Shown piece after piece: positions 4,102-6,117 of a DNA stretch of 6,117 nucleotides; position 1 is the first letter of the stretch; each line of letters opens with the position of its first letter. Origin of the DNA: DASRYH01 sp035687245 (GTDB taxonomy: Bacteria > Actinomycetota > Coriobacteriia > Anaerosomatales > PHET01); assembly GCA_035687245.1 (NCBI GenBank), contig DASRYH010000072.1, positions 1-6,117 on the forward strand, read 5' to 3'. Position numbers and translations under genes: made by a program. The notes under the pieces are model-generated. The model was not told the DNA's origin. It did no database searches and saw only the letters and a list, made by a program, of their open reading frames with translations.

Positions 4102-6117
4102 ATGACTATCGACCTCACCTCCCTGAATCCGGCCCAGCGGCGCGCCGTTGAGACCACCGACGGCCCGCTGCTCGTGCTGGCCGGCGCAGGCTCGGGCAAG
4201 ACGCGCGTTCTGACCTTCCGAATCGCTCACCTCGTGGCCGACTTGGGCGTAAGCCCGCACGAGATCCTCGCGATCACCTTCACCAACAAGGCCGCCGCCG
4301 AGATGCGCGAGCGGCTTGGGGCGCAGCTCGGCTACGGCGTGCGTGCGATGTGGGTGATGACCTTTCACGCGATGTGCGTGCGCATGCTGCGCGCCGATGC
4401 GGAGCGCCTAGGCTACTCGCGCAACTTCACCATCTACGACGATGACGACAGCAAGCGCATGATCAAAGAGGTCATGCGCGAGCTCGACATCGACGACAAG
4501 CGCTACCCGGTCAACGCCGTGCGCGGCCGCATCTCCTCGGCGAAGAGCGAGCTGGTCGATCCGGAGGCCTTCGGCGTGAAGGCATTCTCGCCTCTGGACA
4601 AGGCGGCGGGGCGCATCTTCGCCCGCTACCAGGAGCGCTGCAAGCAGGCCAATGCGATGGACTTCGACGATCTGCTCGTGGAAGCGCACCGGCTGCTCGA
4701 CAAGCACGAGGACGTGCGTCGCGCCTACCAGCAGCGCTTCCGCTACATCAGCGTCGACGAGTACCAGGACACGAACCACGCGCAGTACCGCATCACCACA
4801 CTGCTCTCCGAGGCGCACCACAACCTCATGGTCGTTGGCGACGACGACCAGTCGATCTACTCGTGGCGTGGCGCCGACATCCGAAACATCCTCGAGTTCG
4901 AGCGCGACTACCCGCAGGCCGAGGTCGTGAAGCTCGAGCAGAACTACCGCTCGACGGCACGCATCCTCATGGCCGCCAACGCGGTCGTCGCCAACAACTC
5001 GAACCGCAAGCCGAAGACGCTGTTCACGGAGAACGCCGAAGGCGAGAAGATCTCCAGCTACCTGGCGAGTGACGAGCGCGATGAGGCCCGCTTTGTCGCC
5101 GCCGAGATCGAGTCGCTCGTGCGCAAGGAGGAGCGCAGCTACTGCGACTTCGCGATCTTCTACCGCACCAACGCGCAGAGCCGCGTGCTGGAAGACTCGC
5201 TACTGCGTGCCGGCATCGGCTACAAGATCGTGGGCGGCACCAAGTTCTTCGACCGGGCCGAGATCCGCGACCTCACCGCCTACTTGAAGGCGGTCGTGAA
5301 CCCTGCCGACGAGATATCGCTGCGCCGCATCATCAACACGCCGAAGCGCGGTATCGGCGACACGAGCATCGAGCGCATCCAGGCAGAGGCGCGCGAGCGC
5401 GGGGTCGGCTTCGAGCAGGCCGCACGCGATGCAGTCGAGGACGCCGAATGGCCGAGCCGTGCCCGCGTGGCGCTCAAGGCCTTCACCGAGCTGCTCACCG
5501 ACCTGCGCGCGATGGAAGGCGACCTGCGCGACCTCGTCGAGATGGTCGTGGAGCGCGCGGGGCTGATTGCGGTGTACGAGGCAGAGAACACCGACGAGGC
5601 GCACGGTCGCATCGAGAACATCCGCGAGTTCTTCGGCGTCGTCTCCGAGTTCGCCGAGGCGCACGAGGAGCCGGACCTGCCCAACTTCATGGAGTGGCTC
5701 GCGCTGCGCACCGACCTCGACACGGTCGACGAGGGCGCTGATGACTACGTCACCCTTATGACGGTGCACACCGCCAAGGGTCTCGAGTACCCCGTCGTCT
5801 TCGTGGCAGGGCTTGAGGAGTCGATCTTCCCGCACCAGAACTCGATGTTCGAGCCGGCAGGCCTCGAAGAAGAGCGCCGGCTCGCCTATGTCGCTATCAC
5901 GCGTGCCCGCGAGCGCCTCTACCTGACGCACGCCCACGCGCGCTCGATCTTCGGCCAGATGCAGCACAATCCGCCGAGCCGCTTCATTGGCGAGATTCCG
6001 GCCGAGCACCTCGAAGTCTCGGGCGTGGGCTCCGTTGGCATCAGTGGCACCGGCTGGGAGAAGCGCGGCGACCGTGGTGGCACCTTCGGCACTGGTGGTG
6101 GCGGGGGAGGTCGCGTG
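4102..6117 (+). CDS. pcrA: ATP-dependent DNA helicase PcrA/UvrD (superfamily 1A), 3' truncated by window edge
   Basis: PcrA/UvrD unwinds DNA 3' to 5' in nucleotide excision and mismatch repair, clears RecA and helps resolve transcription-replication conflicts. The frame is open for 672 codons with no stop before the window ends. All SF1A motifs are intact: Q-motif LNPAQRRAV (8-16), Walker A AGAGSGKT (27-34, Lys33), Ia ITFTNKAAAEM (58-68), Ib TFHAMC (87-92), Walker B DEYQDT (219-224), III GDDDQSIYSWRGAD (246-259), IV LEQNYRST (278-285), V TVHTAKGLEYP (554-564) and VI RRLAYVAITRARERL (592-606). The end visible here, from about residue 640, is a Gly/Arg-rich low-complexity linker. In PcrA such a linker usually leads to a short C-terminal domain that binds RNA polymerase, so perhaps 50-100 residues are missing. 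The strict GDDDQS and DEYQDT forms favour PcrA over Rep or RecB. ATG 4102 gives the standard N-terminus eight residues before LNPAQ; the next in-frame ATG is internal to the conserved core. It has its own promoter and no ribosome-binding site. Confidence 0.96.
   Translation, partial: MTIDLTSLNPAQRRAVETTDGPLLVLAGAGSGKTRVLTFRIAHLVADLGVSPHEILAITFTNKAAAEMRERLGAQLGYGVRAMWVMTFHAMCVRMLRADAERLGYSRNFTIYDDDDSKRMIKEVMRELDIDDKRYPVNAVRGRISSAKSELVDPEAFGVKAFSPLDKAAGRIFARYQERCKQANAMDFDDLLVEAHRLLDKHEDVRRAYQQRFRYISVDEYQDTNHAQYRITTLLSEAHHNLMVVGDDDQSIYSWRGADIRNILEFERDYPQAEVVKLEQNYRSTARILMAANAVVANNSNRKPKTLFTENAEGEKISSYLASDERDEARFVAAEIESLVRKEERSYCDFAIFYRTNAQSRVLEDSLLRAGIGYKIVGGTKFFDRAEIRDLTAYLKAVVNPADEISLRRIINTPKRGIGDTSIERIQAEARERGVGFEQAARDAVEDAEWPSRARVALKAFTELLTDLRAMEGDLRDLVEMVVERAGLIAVYEAENTDEAHGRIENIREFFGVVSEFAEAHEEPDLPNFMEWLALRTDLDTVDEGADDYVTLMTVHTAKGLEYPVVFVAGLEESIFPHQNSMFEPAGLEEERRLAYVAITRARERLYLTHAHARSIFGQMQHNPPSRFIGEIPAEHLEVSGVGSVGISGTGWEKRGDRGGTFGTGGGGGGRV

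Noticed and set aside
5200..6009. Minus-strand open frame of 269 codons opposite pcrA
   Set aside because: It lies wholly within the helicase motif region on the other strand; such shadows are common in GC-rich DNA. The other minus-strand frames opposite aroF (1147-1854), guaA and early pcrA are rejected for the same reason.
6060..6117. Gly/Arg-rich end of the window as a possible repeat or frameshift artefact
   Set aside because: A flexible Gly-rich linker before the C-terminal domain is usual for PcrA-type helicases, and the reading frame stays open.
1..6117. CRISPR array, insertion sequence, tRNA/rRNA, toxin-antitoxin or phage-defence module
   Set aside because: I read all gaps and found no spaced direct repeats, transposase, cloverleaf or paired small genes. 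The largest interval between firmly assigned genes (1972-2303) is largely taken up by the small Cys-rich gene.

Overview
The window is a GC-rich bacterial chromosome segment of 6117 bases. Every gene I can support lies on the plus strand. It reads as ordinary core metabolism and DNA maintenance with a small accessory-looking cluster in the middle. The GC-rich sequence, the tightly packed genes and a TANNNT-type -10 box abutting a start codon would suit a high-GC Gram-positive (actinobacterial) lineage. That placement is inference: nothing here fixes the taxon.

Layout. Bases 2-760 are the 3' half of guaA (GMP synthase); its 5' half lies outside the window. A 132-base gap follows with an inverted repeat and an extended -10 promoter candidate. 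Next come aroQ (chorismate mutase, 893-1174) and aroF (type I-beta DAHP synthase, 1174-1971), overlapping by one base. Together they supply the entry step of the shikimate pathway and the branch step from chorismate to prephenate. Then come a roughly 70-residue protein of unknown function with four Cys/His metal-binding pairs (2045-2254), a cytoplasmic family 1 glycoside hydrolase (2304-3566) and a short HAD-fold protein like the soluble P-type-ATPase-like group (3576-4046). Finally a pcrA/uvrD-type superfamily 1 DNA helicase begins at 4102 and runs off the end, open for 672 codons.

How the genes work together. aroQ and aroF look like one translationally coupled unit. In some bacteria the same two activities are a single fused protein, so a complex in which the mutase makes the synthase feedback-sensitive is plausible. 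The glycosidase and the HAD gene are nine bases apart and share a Shine-Dalgarno/stop region, so they are probably co-transcribed. Nothing shows that they share a pathway. pcrA seems to have its own promoter and may be read from a leaderless or nearly leaderless mRNA.

I found no RNA gene, mobile element, CRISPR array, phage gene or defence system. The points most worth a second look are the split mutase/synthase pair, the unknown zinc-finger-like protein, the substitutions in the glycosidase and HAD motifs, and the probable leaderless start of the helicase.
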